Assembly (NCBI GenBank): GCA_020629375.1
Contig: JAHDDK010000004.1
Coordinates: 73,892 to 119,649, forward strand
Direction: 5' to 3'
Source of the DNA: Acidimicrobiales bacterium
GTDB taxonomy: Bacteria; Actinomycetota; Acidimicrobiia; Acidimicrobiales; SHLQ01
DNA length: 45,758 nt
The position numbers were made by a program, and so were the translations under genes. Positions 38,807 to 45,758 of the stretch are shown here, one piece after another (position 1 is the stretch's first letter; each line of letters begins with the position of its first letter). The notes beneath the pieces were generated by a model. The model did not search any database, was not told the origin of the DNA, and saw only the letters and a list, made by a program, of their open reading frames with translations.

Positions 38807-39406
38807 CTATCGTCGCGCCGCAAGTGCGACCCGCGCCGGACGGACATATCCCGCGGCGGCGTACCACGAGATCACCAGACCCGGGATGCCGCAGATCCAT
38901 CCGAGCGCGGTCAACACCTGAGCGCCAGAAACGTCGGCGGCGCCACCGAGCAAGAACGGATAGGCGAACATCAACAAGAACGTTCCGGTCTTGCCCCACC
39001 ACGACACGTCGAATCGAGGTGCGCCGAGAATTCCCAGACCGACCGCGGCGACGCTCACCAATCCTTCGCGGAGCAGTGTGAGGAGCGCAAACCATCCGGG
39101 AACCGACCCGTCGATCCACGTGCTGACGACAGCCGTGAGCATCATGAGTCGATCCGCGGTCGGGTCGAGGATCTTGCCGAGTTCGGATACTTGATCGAAA
39201 CGGCGAGCAAGCCAACCGTCGACCCAATCGGTGGCGCCCAACCCCGCGAGCAGCAGGGCCGCAACGAATCGGTCCTCACGGCCGAACAACAGCCAGACAA
39301 ACACCGGAATGCACAGGAGCCGGCCAAACGAGAACGCATTCGGGAGCGTCCACGGCCGCCACGGCGGAGTGTCCTCAGCGGTCAGCTCGTCGGTCTCCAT
39401 CGTCAC
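38807..39406 (-). CDS. CDP-alcohol phosphatidyltransferase (PgsA-like)
   Basis: A membrane enzyme of up to 199 aa that transfers a phosphatidyl group from CDP-diacylglycerol to an alcohol. The family signature D-G-x2-A-R-x8-G-x3-D-x3-D is complete in DWVDGWLARRFDQVSELGKI followed by LDPTADR. About five or six membrane segments are visible. The substrate alcohol could be glycerol-3-phosphate, as in PgsA. The start is GTG 39406 or ATG 39400; a minus-strand TACGCT lies 9 nt before the ATG. It is upstream of gcvH, as pgsA2 is in mycobacteria. Confidence 0.9.
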   Translation of the reverse strand: MTMETDELTAEDTPPWRPWTLPNAFSFGRLLCIPVFVWLLFGREDRFVAALLLAGLGATDWVDGWLARRFDQVSELGKILDPTADRLMMLTAVVSTWIDGSVPGWFALLTLLREGLVSVAAVGLGILGAPRFDVSWWGKTGTFLLMFAYPFLLGGAADVSGAQVLTALGWICGIPGLVISWYAAAGYVRPARVALAARR

Positions 39407-39423
39407 CTCAGCGTAGACCGATC

Positions 39424-39429
39424 TAAGGT
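39424..39429 (+). promoter_or_regulatory. -10 box, leaderless start of the HIT gene
   Basis: TAAGGT lies 6 nt before ATG 39436. Only 29 bases separate this gene from the divergent pgsA-like gene. Confidence 0.55.
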
Positions 39430-39435
39430 GCGGCC

Positions 39436-39861
39436 ATGCCCAGCATCTTCACGAGAATCATCGACGGAGAGATCCCCTCGCGGATGGTCTGGGAAGACAA
39501 CCTCTGTGTGGCCTTCCTCGACGTCCGTCCACTCGCTCGCGGCCACGCGCTCGTGGTCCCGAAAAGCGAGATCGACCAGTGGACCGACGTTCCGGCCGAC
39601 GTCGCCTGCCACTGCATGCGGGTCGCACAGTCCATCGGCATTGCTCAACGACAAGTCTTCTCGCCCGACCGGATCGGGTTGATGATCGCGGGGTTCGAAG
39701 TCCCCCATACCCACATCCACGTCGTGCCGATCGACTCGATGTCCGACCTCGACTTCGCGCACGCCAACCAAGATCCGGATCAGGACGAACTCGACGCCGA
39801 CCTCCAGGCGCTACGCGATGCGCTACGCGCCGACGGTCATGAATCGGTCTCGAGCCGATAG
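39436..39861 (+). CDS. HIT-family nucleotide hydrolase
   Basis: A 141-aa histidine-triad protein. The active-site motif HTHIHVVP (about residues 92-99) is the H-phi-H-phi-H pattern that hydrolyses nucleoside phosphoramidates or dinucleotide polyphosphates. The N-terminus FTRIIDGEIPSRMVWEDNLC and ARGHALVVPKSE are typical of bacterial HINT proteins. The last 25 bases overlap the convergent DUF2079 gene. Confidence 0.94.
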   Translation: MPSIFTRIIDGEIPSRMVWEDNLCVAFLDVRPLARGHALVVPKSEIDQWTDVPADVACHCMRVAQSIGIAQRQVFSPDRIGLMIAGFEVPHTHIHVVPIDSMSDLDFAHANQDPDQDELDADLQALRDALRADGHESVSSR

Positions 39862-41345
39862 ACCCGAATCGAACCGAACTGATCGGTTGCCCGAAATCCG
39901 AGCCCGGCAGCCGCTTGTTCGAATGTCGTACGGCCCAGCTCAGACCACTGCTCATCGTCTTCGTCGATGATGACGACGTCGACGTCGAATACCGGGTTTC
40001 GGGTGTAGAAGACCGGCTGCGAGGCATCGAATTCACGCAGCTCGACCCGCTCGGCGAGGCCAGGAAGGGCTCGCTCGAACGCGGCGACCGACAGCGACGG
40101 ATCGACGGAGTCGATCGCGGCCAACACGTCGGCATCATTGGTCGAGCGTGCACCCCAGGTCCACGGCTCGTTGTAGAGACTCGACCCAGCAGCGAACAAG
40201 AAGAACGCGACACTCGCAAAGAGCACACCGGCCAGCAGCCGACCGTTCACGAAGACCCGTTGCACACTGCGACGACCGACGGTCCAGAGAGCGAATGAGG
40301 CGGCGATCGGAAGGAACGCCAAGGCCGCAACATCTTGTTGGGGGGTCCCGAACCGTCCGGGAGGGATTGCCGCCACGAATCCGAAGGCGCCGAAGAGTAC
40401 CAATGGCAGCTGAAAGCGCAGCCGCAACACCGGCAAGAACAACCACGGGGCGAACAACAAGATGAGTCGCCCGAAGTTCTCCTCGGCGACGAAATCTCCG
40501 AGGACCTGGCCGGGGTTCGTCAACATGCCCCACAACACCGAAACCGGGCCATCGCCGTAGTCTTCGAACGCATCGGCGTACACGAACTCGCCGCCGGCAA
40601 GGTCCGCCTGAAAGACAAGAAGTGCCAGAACAGCCCACAGGGCGCCTCCGGCTGCGGTGAGTCGCCCAGCACGTTGTTTGCCGTCGACCGCGAGAAGCGT
40701 TCCGAGACCGATCACGACGAGTCCGAGATCCGAGCGAGTCGTCAACGCGAAGGCGACGGCGAGCCCGAATCGGACCCACTGCTCACGCTGCGAGAAGAGA
40801 TAGGCCCACATCAGCGCCGGGAGGGCAAGCGCTTCGGGGTGGAACTCGGCCAGATTCAGATTGTGGAGCTGTGGCTGGAACCCGTAGGCGATCGAGATCG
40901 TGAGGGCAGTCTCAACGCCGAGCTCGAGGATGCTCCGCGCAATCCGCCACAGCGGAACGACGCCCAGCGCCAAGGCCGCCGACTGCAGCACGAGCAACAG
41001 CGGACCCGCAGGTACGAAGCGGGCGATCTGTGCAATCGGCCACATGATGATCGAGAACTGCCCTTCGAAGACCGAGCGCTGAGTGATCGAGACGAGCGGT
41101 TCTTCGCCTTCGGTCAGTAGCCAGATCCCTTGCGTCCACGCCGCGAACTCGGCACCGAGTTCGAGTGAGCGCCATCGGGCGAGAGCCAAACCGGCGAACC
41201 CGACGAACAACACGGTGGCGATGATCCAGGGGATGGCGCCGTCCGGACCCGCTCCTTCGAGGCGGGCCTGCCAGCGCAGGACTCGATGATTGAGCGATCG
41301 GCGGACGTCGGACTCGGGTGCGAACGCCGAGATGATCGAGGTCAT
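39837..41345 (-). CDS. DUF2079 polytopic membrane protein
   Basis: A 502-aa integral membrane protein with roughly nine hydrophobic segments between about residues 40 and 395, then a soluble C-terminal domain of about 110 residues. DUF2079-type features are the N-terminal LGAEFAAWTQGIWLL with a conserved acidic residue in the first loop, and FHPEALALPALMWAYLF in the middle. The family is thought to resemble GT-C glycosyltransferases, but no activity is proven here. The SRAP gene upstream ends 6 bases before it, suggesting an operon. Confidence 0.88.
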   Translation of the reverse strand: MTSIISAFAPESDVRRSLNHRVLRWQARLEGAGPDGAIPWIIATVLFVGFAGLALARWRSLELGAEFAAWTQGIWLLTEGEEPLVSITQRSVFEGQFSIIMWPIAQIARFVPAGPLLLVLQSAALALGVVPLWRIARSILELGVETALTISIAYGFQPQLHNLNLAEFHPEALALPALMWAYLFSQREQWVRFGLAVAFALTTRSDLGLVVIGLGTLLAVDGKQRAGRLTAAGGALWAVLALLVFQADLAGGEFVYADAFEDYGDGPVSVLWGMLTNPGQVLGDFVAEENFGRLILLFAPWLFLPVLRLRFQLPLVLFGAFGFVAAIPPGRFGTPQQDVAALAFLPIAASFALWTVGRRSVQRVFVNGRLLAGVLFASVAFFLFAAGSSLYNEPWTWGARSTNDADVLAAIDSVDPSLSVAAFERALPGLAERVELREFDASQPVFYTRNPVFDVDVVIIDEDDEQWSELGRTTFEQAAAGLGFRATDQFGSIRVYRLETDS

Positions 41346-41351
41346 GGTCGG

Positions 41352-42035
41352 TCAACCCACCGCATCGAGCAGCGTCGCGTCGTTGTTGCGGACATTGTTG
41401 ACTTTGTCCGACACCGGTCGGGTGACCAGAAGTCCCTCTGGCGCTGGCAGAAGAAGCGACTGGAGCGCATCGACACCGTGATTGGACGGGTCGAGCCAAG
41501 CGTCCCAGTCCTTGGGCGCCAGCAACACCGGCATCCGATCGTGAATCGGCGCCATCGTCTCGTTGGCAGTCGTCGTGATGATCGTGAACGTGTGGAACTC
41601 GCGGTGATCCTCGGCGTCAGACCACCGCTCCCAGAGGCCGGCAAAGGCCAACGGGTCACCGTCGGCACGGTGGATGTAGGTGGGCTGTTTGGTCTTGTCG
41701 TCGAGCCGTTTCCACTCGTAAAAGCCATCCGCCGACACGATGCATCGCCGCTTGGTGAATGCTGACCGAAAGGCGTTTTTCGACGCGACTGTCTCGGCGC
41801 GAGCGTTGATCATTTTCGATCCGATTCGGAGGTCCTTCGCCCACCGAGGCACGAGCCCCCACCGAAGATGGTCGAGGTGTCGTTGCTCCTCGCGCACGCG
41901 GACCACCGGGACATCACGGGTTGGAGCGACGTTGTAGTCCGGTTGGGTTTCATCGGCATCGACGATCGACGCTTCGGCGCCGAAGTAGGCGGCGAGGGCA
42001 TCTGGAGGGGTGGTGCTAGCGAAACGTCCGCACAT
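41352..42035 (-). CDS. SRAP/HMCES-like abasic-site protein
   Basis: A 227-aa SOS-response-associated peptidase (YedK/HMCES family) that crosslinks covalently to abasic sites in single-stranded DNA through its N-terminal Cys. All key residues are present: C2 (MCGRF), N and E in NARAET, E in GFYEWKR, and H in PIHDRMPVLL. RWGLVPRWAKD is also typical. A TAGCAT box lies 8 nt before ATG 42035. Removal of Met1 to expose Cys2 is expected from family knowledge. Confidence 0.96.
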   Translation of the reverse strand: MCGRFASTTPPDALAAYFGAEASIVDADETQPDYNVAPTRDVPVVRVREEQRHLDHLRWGLVPRWAKDLRIGSKMINARAETVASKNAFRSAFTKRRCIVSADGFYEWKRLDDKTKQPTYIHRADGDPLAFAGLWERWSDAEDHREFHTFTIITTTANETMAPIHDRMPVLLAPKDWDAWLDPSNHGVDALQSLLLPAPEGLLVTRPVSDKVNNVRNNDATLLDAVG

Positions 42036-42043
42036 CGACGCGG

Positions 42044-42049
42044 ATGCTA
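42044..42049 (-). promoter_or_regulatory. -10 box, possible leaderless start of the SRAP gene
   Basis: On the minus strand TAGCAT lies 8 nt before ATG 42035. It overlaps the last bases of the upstream gene. Confidence 0.45.
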
Positions 42050-42982
42050 CAGGAACCGGACGGGCACATCGGCACGGTCAGCGAGCGGACACGAACCAGC
42101 AAGTCCAGCAGCCTCGGCATCGAAGGCGTCGCCCGGCTGACCGACGATCTCGACGAGCCGACTGGCGATCCCGCCAGACAGGTCAAGTCGACCGCGGATC
42201 GATTCGCCGGTGCCGGGTTGTTCGACCCGAACTCGAAGTTCGGCAGGCTCGATCGTCGGACGGTCAGGCCCGCGATCCGGGCCAGGCCACAACTCGAGAA
42301 CAACGACCTCCTCGCCGAGACAGGCGAGGCGATCGCCGGTACTCGTCGATTCCTCGGGACAGTCATCGCCGTGGCCCGCGAGGTCGACCGGTCGCAGATC
42401 GTCAGCGACCAGCGTCGCCACGACGCACGCCTCGTTGAGCGACGTCACGGTCGAGGTGTCGACGGCGAGGTGAAGACGACCGCCCCAAACAAACAGTCCG
42501 AAGCCGATGATCGGCTCGGCCACGGGACCCACACGAATCAGCTCTCCAGCATCGTCCACGACGAAACGTTCGTCGAGCACGCCACGGGCGCGGGCGACCG
42601 ATTGCGTGCCTTCGGCATAGGGGCGCACATCGTCGACGCCGACGAGGACATCGTCGAAGGAGAGCTTTTCGGCCTGGGACGCCGCCTGGCGGTCGGCGTC
42701 GTCGGACGACCAGACCCACACGGCGGCAGCGATGGCCCCGATGACGAGGATTCCGAGAACGATCCATCGGGCTCGGATTCGCCCCGACAACGTCGATTCG
42801 AGGAGCTGCGAGCGTTCGGCACTGTCATCGCCGTCGAGGACGCCGGGATCACCGGCACCGTTGTCGGCACCTGACCACGCTTCAGCGAATCCCTCGGTAG
42901 CCGAGTCGCCAAAGTCCGATATCGACGACTCGGTTCCTTCGAGAATCGTCGGCTCGGACGGGCGCTCTCGCCGGAACCTCAT
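42047..42982 (-). CDS. Single-pass membrane protein of unknown function
   Basis: A 311-aa protein. Its N-terminal cytoplasmic region is acidic and Ser-rich (about 1-70), followed by one membrane helix (WIVLGILVIGAIAAAVWVW, about residues 73-91). The extracytoplasmic domain of about 220 residues has four or more Cys (ACVVATL, DDCPEES, LACLGEE, GSCPLAD) that may form disulfides. No family is recognised. ATG 42982 has a TACCGT box 7 nt upstream; the frame extends to 43057 without support. It is divergent from the amidase gene. Confidence 0.65.
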   Translation of the reverse strand: MRFRRERPSEPTILEGTESSISDFGDSATEGFAEAWSGADNGAGDPGVLDGDDSAERSQLLESTLSGRIRARWIVLGILVIGAIAAAVWVWSSDDADRQAASQAEKLSFDDVLVGVDDVRPYAEGTQSVARARGVLDERFVVDDAGELIRVGPVAEPIIGFGLFVWGGRLHLAVDTSTVTSLNEACVVATLVADDLRPVDLAGHGDDCPEESTSTGDRLACLGEEVVVLELWPGPDRGPDRPTIEPAELRVRVEQPGTGESIRGRLDLSGGIASRLVEIVGQPGDAFDAEAAGLAGSCPLADRADVPVRFL

Positions 42983-42989
42983 TCCCCGA

Positions 42990-42995
42990 ACGGTA
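42990..42995 (-). promoter_or_regulatory. -10 box, leaderless start of the membrane-anchored protein
   Basis: On the minus strand TACCGT lies 7 nt before ATG 42982. Confidence 0.5.
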
Positions 42996-43047
42996 CCGGG
43001 CTGAGCAGCCTGTCGAGGGTCGCCACCGTGAATGGCCCGGCGTCTCA

Positions 43048-43053
43048 TAGACT
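43048..43053 (+). promoter_or_regulatory. -10 box, leaderless start of the amidase
   Basis: TAGACT lies 6 nt before GTG 43060. The 77-base divergent gap holds both this box and that of the opposing gene. Confidence 0.55.
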
Positions 43054-43059
43054 TCACCT

Positions 43060-44442
43060 GTGCGTCGACGTCGAAATCTCATCAGCGCGCTCTTCGTGGT
43101 CGCAGCGCTTGTCTTGTCGGTCATTCCGGCTTCGGCGCAGAGCGACGAGCCACAGCTCGCCCCGGCGATTGGGCCGTGGCTTGGGGCTCCGCGAGGATGG
43201 ATCAGCTCGCTACAGGCCATCGACGGCGGAATCGAGCTCGAGGCCGTACTCGCCGATCGCGATTCGGCCGCGCCGATCGACTACGAGATTGTGGTCGACG
43301 ATGTCGTCGTGGCGTCCGGCCTGTCCCCGCGACCGGGTGGGGTCGGCGCTCCGATCACCTTGGCCGCTCCCGTGACCCTCGATCCGGGCCTGCACGACGT
43401 TTGCCTGCGGCTTAACGACCGACGATTCGGTAGCCGGACGGTGGACTGCCAGCGTGGCACGACCGCACCACCGATCAAGGCCTCTGAGGCGCTGCGCGCC
43501 GGAGCGACGGGCGCGCTGGTCTCTCCCACCGGTGTCGTCGTGCCGGTCACCGGCGGAACGCAGGGCGATTGGACCGTCACGACGCCATGTGGCGCTCCGA
43601 CGAGGCTCACGGCGGGTGAGTTCATCCCGAATGCTCGTGTGGTGATCGATCCTGGCCACGGCGGCTCCGAATCGGGTGCCGCCGGTCCGGGCATCTTGGA
43701 GAAGAACCTGAACCTCGATGTCTCCGAACGTTTGCAGGCCGAACTGGAATCGCTTGGCATCTCGTCGGTGATCACCCGGACGGCCGACTATCGCGTGCCG
43801 ATCCGCACGCGAGCCGACATTGCGACGGCGCTCGCACCGGATGTGTTCATTTCGGTCCATCACAATGGCGGCGCACGCCGGCCGTCGTCTCGCCCGGGCA
43901 CCGAAGTGTTCTATGCGATTGGGTCGACCGAGTCCGAACGACTCGCTCGAATCATGTACGAGGACATGGTGGATGCGCTGGACGATTTCAACGTCTCGTG
44001 GGTCTCCACCGTCAACGAAGGGGCGTCGGTCCGTCTTCGCGAGGACGGCATGGATCTCTACGGCATTCACCGCTTCTCTCCAGGAGTGAACTCGATCATC
44101 ACCGAGTTCGTGTACCTCTCGAACCCGTCCGAAGCGTCATTGATGAAGCAGTCGGGTATGGCCCAGTTCGAAGCCGAAGTAATCGTCGACGCACTGCTGC
44201 GGTGGTGGTGGACCGACGATCAAGGGTCGAGCCGCGGCCGCCAGTTCACCGACTCGTCGAGCACCGGCACGGGCGGATTCGACGGCTGTGACGATCCCCC
44301 ACTGACGGGATCCCGCAGCCTCACGACCCCGACGAGGGAAGACGCACTCGCATCAGCCCTGGTCGATCCACCCGAGCCGGTCTCGCTGATTCCTGCCCTC
44401 TATCTGGGCACCGAACCCGACAGCGGCCTCCCCGACAACTGA
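43060..44442 (+). CDS. Secreted N-acetylmuramoyl-L-alanine amidase (Amidase_3)
   Basis: A 460-aa secreted zinc amidase that cleaves the amide bond between N-acetylmuramic acid and the peptide stem. Residues 1-26 are a Sec signal peptide (MRRRRNLISALFVVAALVLS...ASA). A beta-rich N-terminal region follows, then the Amidase_3 domain (about 190-390). Zinc ligands and catalytic Glu are visible in VVIDPGHGGSESG (near 200), ILEKNLNLDV, FISVHHNGG and ITEFVYLSNPSE. The C-terminal 70 residues are low-complexity. Its GTG start is probably leaderless. It converges with the LigD gene 32 bases away. Confidence 0.92.
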   Translation: MRRRRNLISALFVVAALVLSVIPASAQSDEPQLAPAIGPWLGAPRGWISSLQAIDGGIELEAVLADRDSAAPIDYEIVVDDVVVASGLSPRPGGVGAPITLAAPVTLDPGLHDVCLRLNDRRFGSRTVDCQRGTTAPPIKASEALRAGATGALVSPTGVVVPVTGGTQGDWTVTTPCGAPTRLTAGEFIPNARVVIDPGHGGSESGAAGPGILEKNLNLDVSERLQAELESLGISSVITRTADYRVPIRTRADIATALAPDVFISVHHNGGARRPSSRPGTEVFYAIGSTESERLARIMYEDMVDALDDFNVSWVSTVNEGASVRLREDGMDLYGIHRFSPGVNSIITEFVYLSNPSEASLMKQSGMAQFEAEVIVDALLRWWWTDDQGSSRGRQFTDSSSTGTGGFDGCDDPPLTGSRSLTTPTREDALASALVDPPEPVSLIPALYLGTEPDSGLPDN

Positions 44443-44474
44443 CTCACGTTCGCAGCCAGCTCGGCGATTGCGGT

Positions 44475-45482
44475 TCAGTGATCCTCATCGGGCTTGCGGG
44501 CCCGTGATGGCGCAACTCTCGGGGGTTCGAAGGGCATCTTTGGATAAACGGGCGGCCAGGGCGCATCACCGACCGTCTCGAGCCCGTTGCGCCATTCGTC
44601 GATGAGCGCGCCGATGTCTTGAGGGTCGTCGTACATCCCCGCCCAGGCATCGCCCTGCGTTCGCAGCCGTTCGGGCACCGTCTCGACCGTCAGCTCGTTG
44701 GGGTCGAAGGTGTCGATCTCGTCCCAGCGGACCGGTGTCGAGACCTGGGCGCCGACCCGAGGACGAACCGTCCACGCGCCGAACACCGTCTTGTGCGGGG
44801 CGTTCTGGTTGAAGTCGACAAAGACCCGCGAGCCTCGCTCCTCTTTCCACCAGCGATCGGTACAGAGTTCGGGGTGCCCGGCCGCCAGACGTCGCGCAAC
44901 AGTAACGGCCGCTCCTCGAACGTCGTACGAGTCGAACGACCCCGTGACGGGAACATAGACGTGCAGACCTTTGCTTCCGCTCGACTTCACCCAGGATCGG
45001 ATGCCGGTCGCTGCGAGCAACTCGCGGGTCGCGTGCGCAGCATCGACGATCTGAGACCACCCGACGCCCGGTCCGGGGTCGAGGTCGATGCGGAGTTCAT
45101 CAACGCCTGGCGCCCCCACACGAAACGGCCAGGCGTGCAGGACGAACGCGCCCTGGTTGACCGCCCACACCAGGTGGGCTTCGTCGGCGAGCACGAGTGC
45201 TCTCGACGGAGTCCCGTTGACCGTCTCGACCGTGGTCGTCTCGATCCACTCGGGTGCGGTGTCCGGGATGCGTTTCTGAAAGAAGTTGTTGCCGCCAACG
45301 CCACTCGGAAACCGTTGCAGGAGCACCGGACGACGTCCGAGAACCCCGAGCAGAGCGGGGGCGACCTCGAGGAAGTACTCGATGATGTCGAGCTTGGTCC
45401 AGCCGAGCTTCGGGAAGTACGGCTTGTCCGGCGAGGTAATCGTGACCTCTCGACCGGCGATCTCTCGGACGAGCCCGCTCAT
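44475..45482 (-). CDS. LigD-type primase-polymerase domain protein
   Basis: A 335-aa stand-alone polymerase of the LigD PolDom (archaeo-eukaryotic primase) type, which adds nucleotides or ribonucleotides during end joining with Ku and a ligase. The catalytic Asp pair is D133 and D135 (RIDLDPG), followed by SGSKGLHVYVPV (168-179) and FVDFNQNAPHKTVFGAWTVR, all typical. The N-terminus ITSPDKPYFPKLGWTKLDIIEYF is also diagnostic. The frame continues upstream into a 66-bp tandem repeat, but ATG 45482 starts the conserved domain and has GGTGAGG before it. No ligase or nuclease domain is attached. Confidence 0.9.
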   Translation of the reverse strand: MSGLVREIAGREVTITSPDKPYFPKLGWTKLDIIEYFLEVAPALLGVLGRRPVLLQRFPSGVGGNNFFQKRIPDTAPEWIETTTVETVNGTPSRALVLADEAHLVWAVNQGAFVLHAWPFRVGAPGVDELRIDLDPGPGVGWSQIVDAAHATRELLAATGIRSWVKSSGSKGLHVYVPVTGSFDSYDVRGAAVTVARRLAAGHPELCTDRWWKEERGSRVFVDFNQNAPHKTVFGAWTVRPRVGAQVSTPVRWDEIDTFDPNELTVETVPERLRTQGDAWAGMYDDPQDIGALIDEWRNGLETVGDAPWPPVYPKMPFEPPRVAPSRARKPDEDH

Positions 45483-45499
45483 GGCCTCACCAACGTCAC

Positions 45500-45758
45500 C
45501 GGTGGCCGTTGAGAGGCTCCACAGAGGAGATCGCCTCGGCGACAACCGCACTGGTCTCGCCTCGCCGGTGACCGTTGAGAGGCTCCACAGAGGAGATCGC
45601 CTCGGCGACAACCGCACTGGTCTCGCCTCGCCGGTGACCGTTGAGAGGCTCCACAGAGGAGATCGCCTCGGCGACAACCGCACTGGTCTCGCCTCGCCGG
45701 TGACCGTTGAGAGGCTCCACAGAGGAGATCGCCTCGGCGACAACCGCACTGGTCTCGC
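45500..45758. repeat. 66-bp tandem repeat (minisatellite), about 3.9 copies, running off the window
   Basis: A 66-bp unit repeats head to tail with near-perfect identity. For example, CCGTTGAGAGGCTCCACAG begins at 45506 and again every 66 bases to the window end. Only the copy nearest ligD differs at several bases at its start. The length is a multiple of three, and all three minus-strand frames are open. One frame, with a 22-residue unit (EPLNGHRRGETSAVVAEA...), ends in a TGA at 45496-45498, 13 bases before the ligD ATG, so the array may be the C-terminus of an upstream gene. It could also be non-coding. Confidence 0.9.

Noticed and set aside
39690..39712. tRNA T-arm-like GGGGTTCGAAGTCCCC
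   Set aside because: It lies within the HIT coding sequence, and no acceptor, D or anticodon arms surround it.
45483..45749. N-terminal extension of the LigD-type polymerase through the 66-bp repeats
   Set aside because: The conserved domain begins at ATG 45482 with a ribosome binding site, and all three frames are open through the repeat, so openness is no evidence of coding.

Overview
The window is a GC-rich chromosomal segment from an actinobacterium, most likely of the class Acidimicrobiia. This placement is an inference from gene content. The evidence is a mycothione reductase (mycothiol users are actinobacteria), a complete conservon (cvnABCD-like) operon, a gcvH - FHA - bifunctional nuclease - MerR block in the same neighbourhood order as mycobacterial Rv1826-Rv1829, a HelY-type helicase next to the Tat genes, and a DUF4193-like acidic protein. 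No rRNA, tRNA, CRISPR array, insertion sequence or prophage was seen.

Layout. 0-9 kb: a glycerophosphodiester phosphodiesterase faces a rightward run of a zinc-ribbon protein, tatB, tatC, helY, an orphan lipid-kinase accessory domain, a tandem ThyX-like protein, a D/E-rich zinc protein, a small conserved protein and a GNAT acetyltransferase. 9-11.6 kb: a leftward RG-rich nucleic-acid-binding protein, then a gene-free stretch that appears to encode a ~350-nt structured RNA with its own promoter and terminator, then an S4-domain protein and a PPOX-fold protein. 11.6-19 kb: an ECF-type sigma factor with an Rpf-MltG fusion protein directly downstream, an iodotyrosine-deiodinase-like flavoprotein, two unknown genes, a HI0933-type flavoprotein, a decayed paiB, yigZ and a short HelD-like helicase. 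19-25 kb: small unknown genes, YqgE, an IPNS-like oxygenase divergent from a saccharopine-dehydrogenase-like reductase, an AlkB-like protein, YihY and an NT5C-type phosphatase. 25-30 kb: nucleotidyltransferase, HAD phosphatase, beta-hydroxyacid dehydrogenase, mycothione reductase and a divergent IspD-like protein. 30-36 kb: the conservon and aroC. 36-39.4 kb: a leftward block (pgsA-like, gcvH, FHA, bfn, merR, M15 lipoprotein). 39.4-45.8 kb: HIT protein, DUF2079 membrane protein, SRAP protein, a membrane-anchored unknown, a secreted amidase, a LigD-type polymerase and a 66-bp minisatellite running off the right edge.

Three signals stand out. First, about 20 genes have a TANNNT box exactly 6-8 nt before the start codon. 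This is the signature of leaderless transcription; it fixes many start codons and includes one palindromic box serving two divergent genes. Second, 10,434-10,784 looks like an unassigned structured RNA. Third, the sigma factor and the membrane-anchored Rpf-MltG protein may form a cell-wall-sensing regulatory pair. Cell-envelope themes recur across the window: Tat export, Rpf-MltG, amidase, M15 peptidase and phosphatidyltransferase.
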